A stretch of 64,000 bases of DNA, taken from positions 919,001 to 983,000 of the forward strand of contig JARHVA010000082.1 of the NCBI GenBank assembly GCA_037957365.1, read 5' to 3'. Positions 1 through 11,100 of this stretch are shown in pieces. The position numbers were made by a program, and so were the translations under genes. The DNA is from Torreya grandis (Eukaryota; Streptophyta; Pinopsida; Cupressales; Taxaceae). Every line of letters begins with the position of its first letter. Within the stretch, counting starts at the first letter, position 1. The notes beneath the pieces were generated by a model. It searched no databases and had not been told where the DNA came from. It worked only from the letters and a program-made list of their open reading frames with translations.

Positions 1-344
1 AGCTTACTTAGGCTAGGAAATATTAATCCCTGTCTCAGACTGAGTCACATGGAGACCATGGAAGTAATGAAGCAAGCACAAGTCATAAATATAAAACTAT
101 TGTATGAGATTAGACTTCACATCAAGAATACAAAAAGTGGTGCTCCCAATGATGATCAAATCATCAACATAAAGAACAAGCATGAGAAGCTCGCCATTAA
201 TCCTATTATTTTACAGTGGAGTATGAGTGGCATCCCAAAAAACACGAGTCAAGTAAGAACTAGTCCATTTTTTCATATCAAGCATGTGTTGCATATTTTA
301 GAACATAGGGGACGTTTGAACCCTGCAAACAATTAAACAGATTG
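1..344. other. No recognised gene; downstream intron DNA
   Basis: A 95-codon plus-strand frame (49-336) exists but shows no family motif. By the gene model this is intron of the WDR7-like gene. Confidence 0.4.
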
Positions 345-985
345 TAGACTAAACAAACCCTTATGGTTGCTCCATGTAAATTTTCTCTTGTAGCCTACCA
401 TGCAAGAAGGCACTCTTCACATCCATTTGGTTGACCTCCAATTTGTGTGAAGCAGCTATGGAAAGAATAAGGCAAATCGAATCCATCTTTGCAACTAGTG
501 CAAAGGTCTCTAAAAATTAAGTCCTTTGACCTAAGAGAATCCTTGGGCAACCAATTGTGCCTTGTGTTTTTAAGTGCCTCCATTTGCTGCATATTTTGTC
601 CAATATGCCTACTTATACATAAGAAGCTTTCTTCCCTTAGGAACAGCAACTAAGTCCCAAGTGAGATTCTTCAAAAGAGAACTATATTCCTTTTTCATTG
701 CTTCATGCCACTTTGTCTGACCTATGGATTCTTAGAAAGTCTTAGAATCGTAAGCCTCAGAACATGTAGCAAGATATCCATGTTTGCTTCCTGATGTTCT
801 AAGTGAGTTCTGCAAGTTTCATCGGGCTCACCCAAAGAAGTAGCTGGAGCTTCCAAAGTCTTTTGAATCCATGTTGGAAGTGGACAGCTGAAGATGTAGG
901 ACTTTGAGACTCTAGAAGCAGAAAAAAGTTGCCCACCCCTGGATGATGAAGGTGTTGTTATCATGATTTGGGAACACATGTTGGC
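345..985 (-). pseudogene. Ty1/copia polyprotein relic (linker and start of reverse transcriptase)
   Basis: Read on the minus strand from 985, short frames give HGYLATCSEAYDSKTF, then KWHEAMKKEYSSLLKN, TWDLVAVPKG, and finally TFALVAKMDSICLILSIAAS, HKLEVNQMDVKSAF, LHGRLQEKIYMEQP. This is the standard order from the integrase-RT linker into the N-terminal reverse transcriptase of Ty1/copia elements (W..AM..E...L..N.TW.LV; the first catalytic Asp in QMDVKSAFLHG). Several stops and frameshifts separate the pieces, and the YVDD-bearing half is missing because homology ends near 345. It is an old fragment inside the host intron. Confidence 0.85.
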
Positions 986-1160
986 GACTAGAAAAAAGAA
1001 TTTGAGGAAAAGGTGCTAATAGAATATCTCATGCAATGGAAGTATCTTCCCTTAGAAGATTCAATGTGGGAAGGCTCTGAAATACTACAACATCCAACAC
1101 TACAATTGATTTGTGGAAAAAGCAACTCAAGGAATGTGGGCTCTTATGATATCAAAGAAG
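982..1160 (+). pseudogene. Ty3/gypsy chromovirus integrase C-terminal chromodomain relic
   Basis: From 1012 the frame reads VLIEYLMQWKYLPLEDSMWE then GSEILQHPTLQL, the chromodomain pattern (EYLV.WK..P.EDATWE...L..HP.L) at the end of chromoviral integrases. A short upstream piece (ATRKKNLRKR) is in another frame. It abuts the copia relic, which is on the opposite strand. The frame runs out at about 1178. Confidence 0.8.
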
Positions 1161-1400
1161 AATCCATTTCAATTAATTAACAAAGTCCTATGTCTGTCAG
1201 TAATACTCTTTAATTAGTTAACAGATTTTTATGCAATCGAAATTATTCCACATAAGCAAAGGGTATAAATAGGCCCAGTCCTTGAGGTAGTTTTATGTTT
1301 TGGGGTGGAAATAGTTTATATACAAGTCTACACAGACTGTCTCAGCCAAAAGTAACAATCATACTGTTATCAAAGACCTTTTGGCCTGACAGCGGGGATC
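1160..1400 (+). mobile_element. LTR-like DNA after the chromodomain, with TATA box at 1264
   Basis: Directly downstream of the chromodomain, where a 3' LTR would lie, is AT-rich DNA with a good TATA box (tataaatagg, 1264-1273) and no coding frame. It resumes at 3578 on the far side of the LINE-type insertion. I could not define LTR ends. Confidence 0.4.
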
Positions 1401-1417
1401 TATTTTTCCAGCAATAT
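1401..1417. repeat. Target-site duplication, left copy
   Basis: tatttttccagcaatat is identical to 3561-3577. The two copies bracket a poly-T start and the 5' end of a minus-strand LINE-type copy. Confidence 0.9.
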
Positions 1418-3560
1418 ATCTTTTTTTTTTTTTTTTTTTTAATAATTGCTGGTTTTGATGGGACCCTTACCCTATATTAATAAAGAGTTTACAAAAACAA
1501 GCCAAGCTAAAATGCCATGGCCAAAGAAGAACCAATAACACCAAACAGCCACAAGGCCAAAAACAAACTAAACAGCGTACCCATCTACCACCCTAATACC
1601 GGCAGCAAAAACAATGCCATCAGTTAGTGGGAAAGTAGTCTAAGAGATTAGTTGTCTTGCCCTTTTTATTTTTTTTCTTTTTTACCCCCTGCCACATTCC
1701 TTGTTCGGGATTCACCACAACTAATTGTTTCTCTGGATTCTAGGATTCCGAAATCCTATTTTCAAACATCTCCTTGTCTGAATTTGAACTCATGTCCTCT
1801 CTTCACTCCCCCTACTGACTTTTTCAATGAAAATTTTTGAACAATTTCTATTGCCCCTTCATTAGACACTGCTTCTTTAGCAGAAGCGACTTTTTCTCCT
1901 CTCTTACTATCTCCCAAATCTGTATTTTCTTGAATTTTTGAGTCTTCAAAACAATCTTTAACCACTACCGACGGATTTGGTGCACTCCATTTGCTTGAGT
2001 TGAGCTTCTCCCCTTTTTTCTTCACCACTTGTGAATGCCCCTAAAGACAAGATGCATGAAGATGACCTAGTACTTTGCAATTATGACATCTAAAAGTGGT
2101 ATTCTCATAGTCTAGAACTTGAACATGAAGAACTTTGCCATATTTTAAAATGACTTTTTTTGAAACCCCTTTGCTTAGATCAATCTCTACACAATTTCTA
2201 ACATAAATGCACAACCCTGCAACAGCTCTCTCATGATCATTCTTTATAAATGACTTCAAAGCATTACCTATTTCTTTATAAGCATGCCAAAAATGCAAAG
2301 GTAGATTAAGGAGACAAACCCATATTGGCATCTTAGTTATTGAGAGAGTTTAAGGGTCGAACAACGGAAACCAAGGAGTGGTAAACAAGCCTGCATTGCC
2401 CCAAACCAAGGGCCTTCTGAAAGACATTTATGATAATCTTTATGATTGCGAGAGTGAATAACAAAAAAACATTTAGAACACAGAAATTTCACATTGATTT
2501 GGCCATGTCTCATAAACCCATTGATATAAAGCAATCGAAGAAGGCCACAGGGCATTGAATCTATAGACAACTACATCCTCAACTAAAGAATGAAACTAAT
2601 CATCCACTTCCCCATTAGAAATCTCCACAAAAGGTACCTCCGCTTGATCAACAATATAAGCTTGAGGAGGATAACACTTTGCCGAATTTGGCTTGGAAAC
2701 AACATTTCTGACCACATCTTTGAAGGACGTAGGTTTGGGGGCAGACGCTTGTTTTAACCCATCCACACCTCCCTGCAATATTAAAGCCATGGAGATGATT
2801 GAGTCTTTTCCTAAATTATAGCAAGAAAACAGCAAAAAATCTTGCAGTTCCTTGCCCTAATGCACCAAACACTGAAACTCAACTGGAACAGCTAAAGAAG
2901 CCTCTAACCTTTGTTTTAAATCTATCACAGCATTTGTCCCTTTTACCCAAAAGCATTTTGTTATACCTGAAAGAGAGCGCACCAATAATTGGTACCCTGT
3001 TTGATCAACTCTTGGATTCTTCTATTCAAACATTTTGTCAAACATTTTACAATCATTCTCAAGAACCGCAAGTTTGGGCAACTCACTCTTTGCAAATGCT
3101 GGTCTCTGAGGTATTTTGTTGAACAATGGCCGGACATCTTCCGAATCCTCCTTTGCCTCCTTTGATTTTTGTTTGGCTCATTGATGAGAATCTAGAATTT
3201 TTTGGTTTGCATAAGACTCATTATTCCATTGGTCTTGAACCAATCGTTGGACACTGGACCCTGTAGACTCTTGGCAATCTGCATATACCAGCGATATAGG
3301 AAATCCATATTGCCTGCCCCGATTACAGCCCAGTCCCCCATCCAAATGCTTGACTACCCTTTCACGAAGTTCCTTTGAGGTTAAAGGTAGGACGACAAAC
3401 AAATATCGTTGCTCTCCCGCAATGGGATTGGGCTCCCTCAGCCAAACCTCCGCCATTACCTTTTGGTTGCTCCTGCCATTGGTTTTCTGAGCGTCTTCCG
3501 TCTTCATTCGGTCGCCATCACACTCTCCACTGCAAACCCTAGCTGCCATCTCAATTTTTT
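1418..3560 (-). mobile_element. ORF1-only, LINE-mobilised insertion (2.1 kb)
   Basis: Perfect 17 bp target duplications flank the unit. On the minus strand it starts 11 nt before the ORF1 ATG (3549), runs through a degraded ORF1, then about 320 bp of 3' sequence, and ends in A20 (T at 1421-1440). No endonuclease or reverse transcriptase sequence is present although both ends are intact. It therefore looks like a non-autonomous or internally deleted L1-type element moved in trans, rather than a 5'-truncated copy. Its host site is the chromovirus LTR-like DNA. Confidence 0.85.
1762..3549 (-). pseudogene. LINE L1-type ORF1 (DUF4283 and zinc knuckle), broken
   Basis: Frames at 3549-3178, 2835-2596, 2570-2337, 2331-2041 and 2028-1762 form one protein with stops or frameshifts between them. 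WFGAMQACLPLL followed by PIWVCLLNLPLHFW is the DUF4283 pattern of plant L1 ORF1 proteins. FRCHNCKVLGHLHASC is a CCHC zinc knuckle (CX2CX4HX4C). ORF1 proteins bind element RNA in the ribonucleoprotein. About 600 codons would be expected when intact. The ATG at 3549 is preferred because it sits just inside the 5' target duplication. Confidence 0.8.
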
Positions 3561-3577
3561 TATTTTTCCAGCAATAT
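3561..3577. repeat. Target-site duplication, right copy
   Basis: It is identical to 1401-1417; see that entry. Confidence 0.9.
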
Positions 3578-4931
3578 TATTGTTTTGTTTTTTCTCTAGT
3601 TTCAACAATCTAAGTACTATTTAACATAGGCTGGTTCTTTCATGAATATTCTACTTTTCTAGTTTTAAAAAATAAAATTAAAAGTTTGGAATTCATATTT
3701 TTCCAGTTTCAGACTTTACCAGACCCAAGGTTTACAACAGTTATAGCAGGTTTATAGTTGGGCATATAAGAGTGTATTGATCTAAACATCTATCTGATAA
3801 TGAATTATGGTTCCCCTTAGAAAACTATCTCTTGGTCTTATTTCAAAGCAAACATACTGTATAAGTATCCTCCAGGCACAATTGTTGTCCCTAACTTGCC
3901 TTTTAACTTCAAGAATGGTTTCCTTATCCAGTTTTAGTCACTTTGACAAAGTGTAGAGACCCATAAACTTGAAAATAAGGGACATATCTTTGAAAGAGCA
4001 GATGTGCCATTGGACTTCATCTATCACTGAGATATCTATGATAGGCCCTTCGCTTTTGCCATGTCATACTTCTGATTCTTTTTGAATCTTGCTTCTACAA
4101 GTGGTGCCTTTCTTGTGTTTTGCTACAGATATGCTTCCAGTTCTTCTGTGCTAGGGATTACCTATGACTCCAACTAGTACCTTGCTGTGGAATAAGGGAG
4201 TGACGTGGGAGTGAGACCTCCCCAAGGTCTGGCATGGTGAGTTATTCAGTGCAGTTAAAACTTACAACCTATATTTTTTTAATGCTAGTAAACTGTTCAA
4301 TGTAATCTTAATGATATAATGTAACATAGAATGCACATTTCAAACAACTTTGTTGCTTTGTATGGAAAATCTCGTATCTAATGCACATTGTTGAATGATT
4401 GATATATATATATATATATATATTTAAAAGCATATAGTTAATTGTATGCAGGACTTAATAATTAAATGCCAAAATAAAAGTTGATCTTGGCCAGTATCTT
4501 GAATGTCATTTTCTAAAAATGCAATATGGTTAAGAAAACTTTAATTTAATAAGAAGTGCCACAATGTGGAGAAGACACTGCTATCATTGTAAGGATTTAT
4601 GATTAATGCATTGCATTGGCAAGAGAATGGCAGATTGTACAGAATTAATGGACCACTCCAGACTGCCCATGTCCAGCTCCACAATTTTTAAACATAAATA
4701 TATTTGCACAAATGCACATCCGATATCAAGAACCACAAGCACATCTCTGAAGAAGGATGGATTAACTGTTATACATTTAGTGCTTTCAAGTTTCAACATG
4801 ATTTAATGAATTTGAAATCAGACGAGACTGCTTCAAGCTACTCTGAACCGACTAGTTAATGGTTAAGCATATTACTGATGAATGTGTATAAAATAAATGG
4901 TAGTTCAGGTGTCAAAGAATGAATAGCATAC
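3578..4931. other. Non-coding intron DNA, no element recognised
   Basis: The first bases continue the LTR-like DNA interrupted by the LINE-type insertion. A (TA)n run lies at 4402-4422. Overlapping frames at 4584-4806 on both strands show no family match and do not encode the missing WDR7-like C terminus. Confidence 0.5.
4402..4422. repeat. (TA)n microsatellite
   Basis: An uninterrupted alternation of T and A, about 10 units. Confidence 0.9.
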
Positions 4932-5138
4932 TTGTGACTCTTCTGGAGTAGTGCATCGCAAAATACTTCCCATGATGCTTGCCCTCGAAGAGTTGGGAGA
5001 AAATCCTGCCCATGGTGGAACAAGAATGAGTTTTGTGCATTGTACAGGTACAGTACTCCTGCTAAGTTTCTCCCACCATGCTCCTTCCAGAGACCACCAC
5101 CTGATCATTAGTCCGTGCTGGGAAAATGCAACTATACC
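4932..5138 (-). CDS. WDR7-like gene, third exon in the window
   Basis: This 69-codon exon begins GIVAFSQHGLMIRWWSL, continues WWEKLSRSTVPVQCTKLI and GFSPNSSRASIM, and ends EESQ before the donor gtatgc (4931-4926). The W-W-S-L and W-W-E-K-L-S-R motifs are hallmarks of the plant WDR7-like C terminus. The open frame runs past both splice sites, but the extra residues do not match the family. Confidence 0.9.
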
Positions 5139-8100
5139 CTGCAGGATTCCAATTGTCATTGGAAAGTGTTTTCAAACAAAGTTGAAAACCAAATACGTGT
5201 CTTATAAATTAGCTTTGATCAACTGAAAAGACTTGAAATAGAACACAGTTGAGAAATATGCATGTATAAATGCATTAATCAAGATATTTTTGGTTCAAAT
5301 AACAACCCATAAAGGACAATCAACTTAAGGAAAATTTTATATTGCTTTTGTACTCGCTGGGCGCTGATTGAAAGATGCTACTGTAACATCATGGCTTGTA
5401 TTTCCATGGACTAACCCTTTTCAGCTGAAATTTGGTGTTCATCACAAAACAAAAACCACAACATCAAACAAACAACTTCTATATTATTAATCCTAAGTAG
5501 TCAATCTTGGTACCGGTACAAGTACAGGGTTTGTGTACGCAGGTAAGTCAATTTTTTTTGCCTGGTACGGACATAAAAAAAATATATAAAATAATAAAAA
5601 TATAGCCAAATAATTTTATTATTTTTTAAGAAAACTTTAATAGTATAGAACCTTTAAAAAGTGTTATTATCTAGTATTAAAGAAATGTTTATTAAGAGTC
5701 GATATGTGTAATAGAATATATAGTTATAGTTAACTATTATGAACTATAATAATCTTAATTCATAAATAACAGTATTCATTACTCTCGTAAGAGGGGATCA
5801 TATTGAGTAAGCTCAATATTTGATAGAACTTAAAATACAAATTAAATTTTTCTCTGATAGACAATCAACGGCACTCAAAATAATAGTTGCTTCATTGGAC
5901 AACACTACAAGGGCACACAAATGCCTCTTGCCATCTCCCCAAAACCAAATTGCATGATAAATCTGTGAAACGACTCCTGCCATGAATATCAGAAAAATTT
6001 ATGGTTTGAAACAGCACACATCTCAGTTTTGAATGAGAAAAGACACACAGCTACCAGGAAAACAAATGCACAAAAATCCTTAGAAAAAAATCTTGACTTG
6101 AATTTGTCTATCAACTCTGCAAGAAGTAATTGTTTCACTACTAGGGCACCTGCAGAGGGCGGTTCAATGTAAAAATCAGTTCATCAACTCTACAAAATCG
6201 TCAAGTAGGGTACTGCATCAAATCTTGTAAATTAGGAGCCTGTGAGTACTGCTCGGGTACGTCCGAGAAAGGTCAGGTGTGCCCCGGGTTTGTCCAAGCA
6301 TGCAGGCTTGTCTGTACATCCTGGAAAGGTCAGGTATTCCCAGGTTCATCAAAGCAATACATCCTGACAGGGTCAGGTACACATGTGTTCGTCCAGACAT
6401 CCTGACAGGGTCAGGTACACGTGTTCGTCCAGACATCCTGACAGGGTTAGGTACACCCATGTTTGTCCGGACATCCTGGCAGGGTCAGGTACACTCAGGT
6501 TCATCCAAGGACAAACCCAGGCATACCTGACCCTATCAGGACATACCCAGGTAGTACCCACTGGTGTATTGGACCACGACCGATGACTCGTACGCACCGT
6601 ACCAGGACCAGTCCCCCTAGGGTGAGGGACCCGGCTACTCAGTATTGATCTTAAACATTCAGTTTCCCATTCATTTAATTTCAAGGTAACCATTTGAGAC
6701 ATAACACACCCCAGTTGTGTAGACAAATGAAACATGCTTTTAGAGTTGTGACATGGGGAATAATATTTTATTTTGGAAGTAGGGTATCTTGTCTATTTGG
6801 CAAGAATTAACCCTCCAAAGGTGCTCAAAGCTTTAGCCACAACCTTCATTAGCTCTATCTTCTATAACGACAAGTTTTCCTTTCTCGTGGTTATTTATAA
6901 TGTTTGTAATACATGGATTTATCTTCTTGACATGTCTAGGGTTTATCCAAATTGCCATGCCCAAAATTTGGAAAATGTTTTTGCCATACCATAACCTTGT
7001 CCCACCATCACCTGCATTTCGGAGAATCCATAGAACATAGCTATTAATGCAATTTATGTTGTTTTTCTAAGCTTATAAGGTTCTAACCTTGAACTATGAG
7101 TAGCTGTATGTATTAGTAGCAACTTTAAATTTTTAGTGGTGATAGTTTCTTAAAAAATTTAGAGACCGAAGCACTAAAAATGATGACTCCGGTAGCATGT
7201 TAGTGCTACAAACTCTGATCTGCTAAGTATGCAGATGTAAGAAAGCTTACAAAGATAGAGATAGGGCCAATATTGACAAGCCTATAGGTAATGTGAAATA
7301 CCATGTGGACCCAATAAGCCATCTTGTGATGTTGTAGTGCAAACCTAATAACATCAAAACCCATAATGAAAGTGGGATAAGAGATATCATGATGGAATGA
7401 GGAATATCTTACTAACAAGAAGAATGTTTTGGGATCTTTCCGGCAATGTATGACTTGCATATATTTTCTTAAACTATGTGAAAATAGCAACTCGTTATTT
7501 TGTTCTACAACCTGTAGCTAAAACCAAGCATGTAGGCTGACCTATACCTAGAAAGTCTGTGCCCAAGTGGAGACAGTAAGGCCAACTTAAGCTAGAAACA
7601 AGAGAAAGGAACATAGAGGCATAACTATATATCCAAAAATGCACATTTCCACACATAAAGTTATCTGTTTGGACATAAAATGTGCCCTAAGCTATGGAAA
7701 CACAACAATTCAATACAAAAGTATATGAAATTTGCCTCTTCAGGGGATTTTGTGTGCCTTTGATATATAACTATGCCAGTAATCCAATAATATGGAAAGA
7801 CAAGGACATTAAACATGTCAGGACATCTTCATCTTTTGGAGATTGTTCGTCCTTTTGATGTGGAACTACTAACTTATATTGTGGAGGACATCAATATTGT
7901 TCATGAAGACCATGATACTCTATGATATAAAATGTCTTGCTTAAGCTATCATTCTATTTTGCTTCTAACAAAACATATGCATCATACAGGAAGTCAATCA
8001 TCTACTCTGCTTGCACATAGGATTTATCTTGCATTATCATCACAAAGCCCTAGATCTTGGCCCTAGGATGGTGGTTACAATGTTTGTAATTCCCTAGTTT

Positions 8101-11100
8101 GGTATATATACATAATGTTATTCCCTTGATTGCGATATACGAGCTCTCTTAACGTGTTGATCCTGTTGAACACAACTATCTACTGAGAGGGGGGGATGAA
8201 TCAATAAATCAGCTAAAACTACTTCTTTAAACCTTTTAGAGAAGATACAAATGCATACGCATATTAAAGAATAGATGCAGAGATCACACACACGCACAAA
8301 AAACACATTACCCCAGATTTATATGTGAAAAACCCAAAGGGAAAAACCACGGTGAGAAAAGATGCTAGAATCTACTGTTCTAATCTAGTCTCACAGTTAA
8401 ACGCCTCACTGGCAAAACCACACTGGTTACAAGATTTAACGGCACCAACCCTAAAGAGACACCACTCTCCTAGCTAAGCACCAACTCAGTTTGTTTGACG
8501 GCACCAACCAATCAGCACTATGGAGCTACAACTCCAGTATACAAGACAAATTCATAAATGAACCCAATTCTATTTCTCTGTTATAAGTTTGGTCTGTAAC
8601 TGCTCAATCTCTGCACATTCTCTGTGTGCCCTTTCTTCCTCTCTACCTCACTCTCTTTGTGTCTAGATATTTTTTTTATTAGACACACTTCATCTCTCTG
8701 TTCCTCTAACTTTTACTCTGTGTCTGCATTCATCTCCAATCGACACACTTCGAGTCGCTCTTGTAGCTCCTTTTGCAATTGTAACAACCACCTCTGACAA
8801 TGTTCTAGATGTTGTATATATATATAGACAATGAATCTAGGGTTTCATGTCTTCAATGTGTTCACACTTCAACTACACTCATTTATCCCCATTTTGGACT
8901 TTCCTCCATTATAACTTGACCTATCGATTTCCCGTGTCTCGATTCATGCTTCACGCGGTAATGTTCAAGTCTCTTTACTATCTATGGCAACTGCTGGATT
9001 CAAGCGATAAATGCACAGCCTCCTTAATTGTAGATTGTTTGGTTGGATCAATCATTCTTGAGCTCCATGTAGACATATCGAGTTCATTACCAGTTTTGTA
9101 TGTTCCTCCACTTGACCATTAAAACATATTAATGCGGGCCTTCGATTTTTTTCTTCACGCCATTTCTAAGCTCTTTTATTAACCGTCGAGCTCCTTTTTG
9201 CATCTCGCTATCTCCTATATAATTGGGTCACTTTTGCTCCTTTCGATTATCTCAGATATGCTCGATATTTAGCTCTCTATTGTGCCATTAACCATAGGTC
9301 ACTTTGCTTCACTGACTCCACTTCGCTTCGTTGGATCTTTCTCATCAAGCTTTCTGCATGTCGTTCAATCTCTGAAGATGCACGATCTTTATATTAGCTT
9401 GGTCGTTAAACTTCGACATGTTGACCTTATCTCGTTTCTTTCGGCGTCTTTGAGATGCTTCCACTTCCTCGATCTCTTCTCACTTGCTCGATCTTTAGCT
9501 TCTTTAAGGAGACTTTGTAATGGTCCTTCAGAACTTCTCAAGGTGCCCTTCAGAACCTTTTGTTGCGACCTTTTTGTTTAAGGGGCTTCGGGACAATTTC
9601 CCAACATTATGTCTAAGTGCCCTTCAAAGCTTTTCAATAAAGCCTTTCGAAAACTTTGCAAGTGTCCTCTGCTCCATTCGAACTATCCTTCGGAACAGTT
9701 GCAAGTGTCCCTTAGGAAATTTTGCAACAGACCCTTCAGAACTTTTGCAAATGTACCCTTCGAAAACTTTGTTTGGGTCACTTACCCTTCAGCACTTTAA
9801 CAAAGCTCCCTTCGAAATTTTTGTTTGGGACCCATTTCCTTCGGGACTTTTGTTCGAGACAATGTTTCCGACAAATACTTAACCATTTTTTCGAAAAAAT
9901 TCGCCGAACCACTTTCTCCGAAAGAATTCCAAATTGCACCCATTTCCTTCAGAAACTTTGTTGCGGACATTTTGTCCAACAAAGTCTAAACCATTTTCCC
10001 GAAAGAATTCGCCGAACCACTTTCTCCTAAAGAATTCCAAATTGCAAAAATGACTAAGTGTGGAGACCAAACATTTTCTCGAAAAAATTCCAAAGCTTCG
10101 GAACAATTGTTGCGGGCTGCTTGTCTGACGAGTCTTCAACATTTTTCCGAAAGAATTCCCTGAGTCACTTCTTCCGAAATAATTCCCCAAACAAATGCAA
10201 AGGTGCAAAATCGACTAAGTATGGAAACTTAGTAGGCTTTTCGCTGAGGGACAACCTTATGCATTTGTAACATTTGCTCTACTCATCCTTATGACTTAGA
10301 ACTTAGACCACAAAGAGTAGGCACAAACCTAATTATCATAGTGTGATCATTTCCTTCAGATGTTGCCATACGTGCAAATGTTGTTAACATAAACCTGTGT
10401 ACTTAGCCATATCTGTCAAGATAACCATGTGAGCAAAGGCATTCATTTGACTGTTCTTGTATTTTCAGTCATTCAAAGTACACACACAACGCCATGGGGC
10501 TCTGCAACAAGTCTGTTCAACTCAACAACTTTGTCATTAATGCATAATAGCACATGTTGCCTTTGACATCAATAACAATCCTTCATACATCAATGACTAT
10601 GTCCAACAGACCCATTTAATCCCATTAAGTAAATGTTGGTGCCCCAATCGCTAAGTTTATGGACCCATTAAACCCTCTCAAGATAATGCCCTGATGGTCC
10701 CTTAAACTCTCTTCCAAGGGAACAGCAGTTCCACGACCCTTGAATTATCAATTAGGAATCATATACAACCATACAACAGAGATGGATGGAGCCATGAATA
10801 AGTTCAAGCCTCAACTGATTGATGAGGAGGAACATTAAAATGGTGCTTATATAAAATAGTTCACGATGGTTTGTTGATATCATACTCCTTTCCCCACCCC
10901 AAGGTTTCACTGAGATGATTAGTCACCACAACCTAATAGTGCTTTAGTAGAATTATGTTGCACACTGAAAACGCAAACTTTTCTTCTTTCCATGTCTATA
11001 TGCAAGTAAATGAAAGGCGATCCCTAAAAATATTTGCTATTTGTTTGAATGTGAATTTGGATATGATCAATTGCAATTTGATAGGTATAGGCTATCATCT

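Noticed and set aside
2799..3122. 107-codon plus-strand frame
   Set aside because: Antisense to the LINE ORF1, with no independent motif.
4584..4806. Possible terminal exon of the WDR7-like gene
   Set aside because: Neither strand encodes the RLEW or HGHELG motifs expected at the C terminus, and no suitable splice acceptor was evident.
6218..6735. 80-120 codon frames rich in VRYTHVCPD-like repeats
   Set aside because: Generated on both strands by the 36-38 bp tandem array.
9282..10208. Overlapping 99-120 codon frames on both strands
   Set aside because: By-products of the CCTTCGAAA repeat field inside a solo LTR.
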